Shown here piece after piece: positions 13,441 to 13,577 of a stretch of DNA of 13,577 bases. A program made the translations under genes and the position numbers. This stretch comes from Myxococcales bacterium UBA5297 (GTDB lineage Bacteria; Myxococcota; Myxococcia; Myxococcales; UBA5297). Where the stretch lies: positions 1 to 13,577 of the forward strand of contig DHSB01000063.1 of NCBI GenBank assembly GCA_002408385.1. Reading direction: 5' to 3'. The notes under the pieces are model-generated. The model was not told where the DNA came from and ran no database searches. It saw only the letters and a list, made by a program, of their open reading frames with translations. Position 1 is the stretch's first letter. Every line of letters starts with the position of its first letter.

Positions 13441-13577
13441 GTCGCGCCGTCAGGTGGCTTGGGTCGCGCCGTCGGGCGGCTTGGGTCACGCCGTCAGGCG
13501 GCTTGGGTCACGCCGTCAGGCGGCTTGGACGCGCCGTCAGGCGGCTTGGGTCGACCGTCAGGCGGCTTGGACGCGCC
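13441..13577. repeat. Tandem array of 21-22-bp repeats running off the window
   Basis: Six complete units lie at 13441, 13463, 13485, 13507 (22 bp each), 13529 and 13550 (21 bp each), and a seventh begins at 13571. The shared core is GCCGTCAGGCGGCTTGG, with variation mainly in the first five bases (GTCGC, GTCAC, ACGC or GTCGA). Units 3 and 4 are identical; units 1 and 2 have single-base changes in the core. Each core can form a short GCCG-TCAGG-CGGC hairpin. Units abut with no unique spacers, so this is not CRISPR, and the non-multiple-of-three period argues against coding. Confidence 0.92.

Noticed and set aside
13441..13577. Possible CRISPR array at the right edge
   Set aside because: The repeats abut directly with no unique spacers and the units are only 21-22 bp; no cas gene is present.

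Overview
The window reads as a stretch of chromosome from a GC-rich member of the Myxococcota or a close relative. The strongest clue is the protein at 11886-13163: an exported lamin-tail protein whose C-terminus has the MYXO-CTERM layout (Cys, hydrophobic stretch, RRRR). The very high GC content, the ECF sigma/anti-sigma pair and the four-domain S1 protein are compatible with that. Most of the content is housekeeping. I see no CRISPR array, transposase, phage module or recognisable defence island.

Layout. At the left edge, an ECF sigma factor (minus strand) is translationally coupled to a zinc-binding anti-sigma factor that runs off the window. Divergent from it, behind a clear sigma-70 promoter, is serS. 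A small exported protein of unknown function follows serS, then a pair of palindromes between convergent genes. Next, on the minus strand, are a phosphofructokinase with pyrophosphate-type active-site residues and an alpha/beta hydrolase. On the plus strand from 5287 to 5711 is a tRNA cluster, Ser(UGA)-Ser(GCU)-Arg(ACG), with an internal promoter and a strong terminator. About 600 bases with no convincing gene separate it from rlmN (23S rRNA/tRNA adenine-C2 methyltransferase) and a small lipoprotein.

From 7990 to 9992 a two-gene minus-strand unit encodes an ADP-ribosylglycohydrolase-family protein followed by a HAD phosphatase. Its promoter (TTGCGA, 17 bases, TATGCT) lies so close to the start codon that the mRNA should be nearly leaderless, and the spacer holds an inverted repeat that could be an operator. 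Then come a minus-strand protein with four S1 RNA-binding domains, a divergent intergenic region with a long nested inverted repeat, the lamin-tail/IPT/MYXO-CTERM surface protein with an in-frame 36-bp repeat, and an array of 21-22-bp tandem repeats that runs off the right edge.

Functional threads. Translation dominates: SerRS with two of its tRNA substrates, tRNA-Arg(ACG), RlmN and an S1-domain RNA-binding protein. There is also a central glycolytic enzyme of probable PPi type and several envelope or secreted proteins of unknown role. The least explained items are the 89-residue exported protein, the small lipoprotein, the nearly leaderless ADP-ribosylglycohydrolase/HAD unit, the terminal tandem-repeat array and the gene-poor stretch after the tRNAs. 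None of them amounts to a demonstrable new system from sequence alone.
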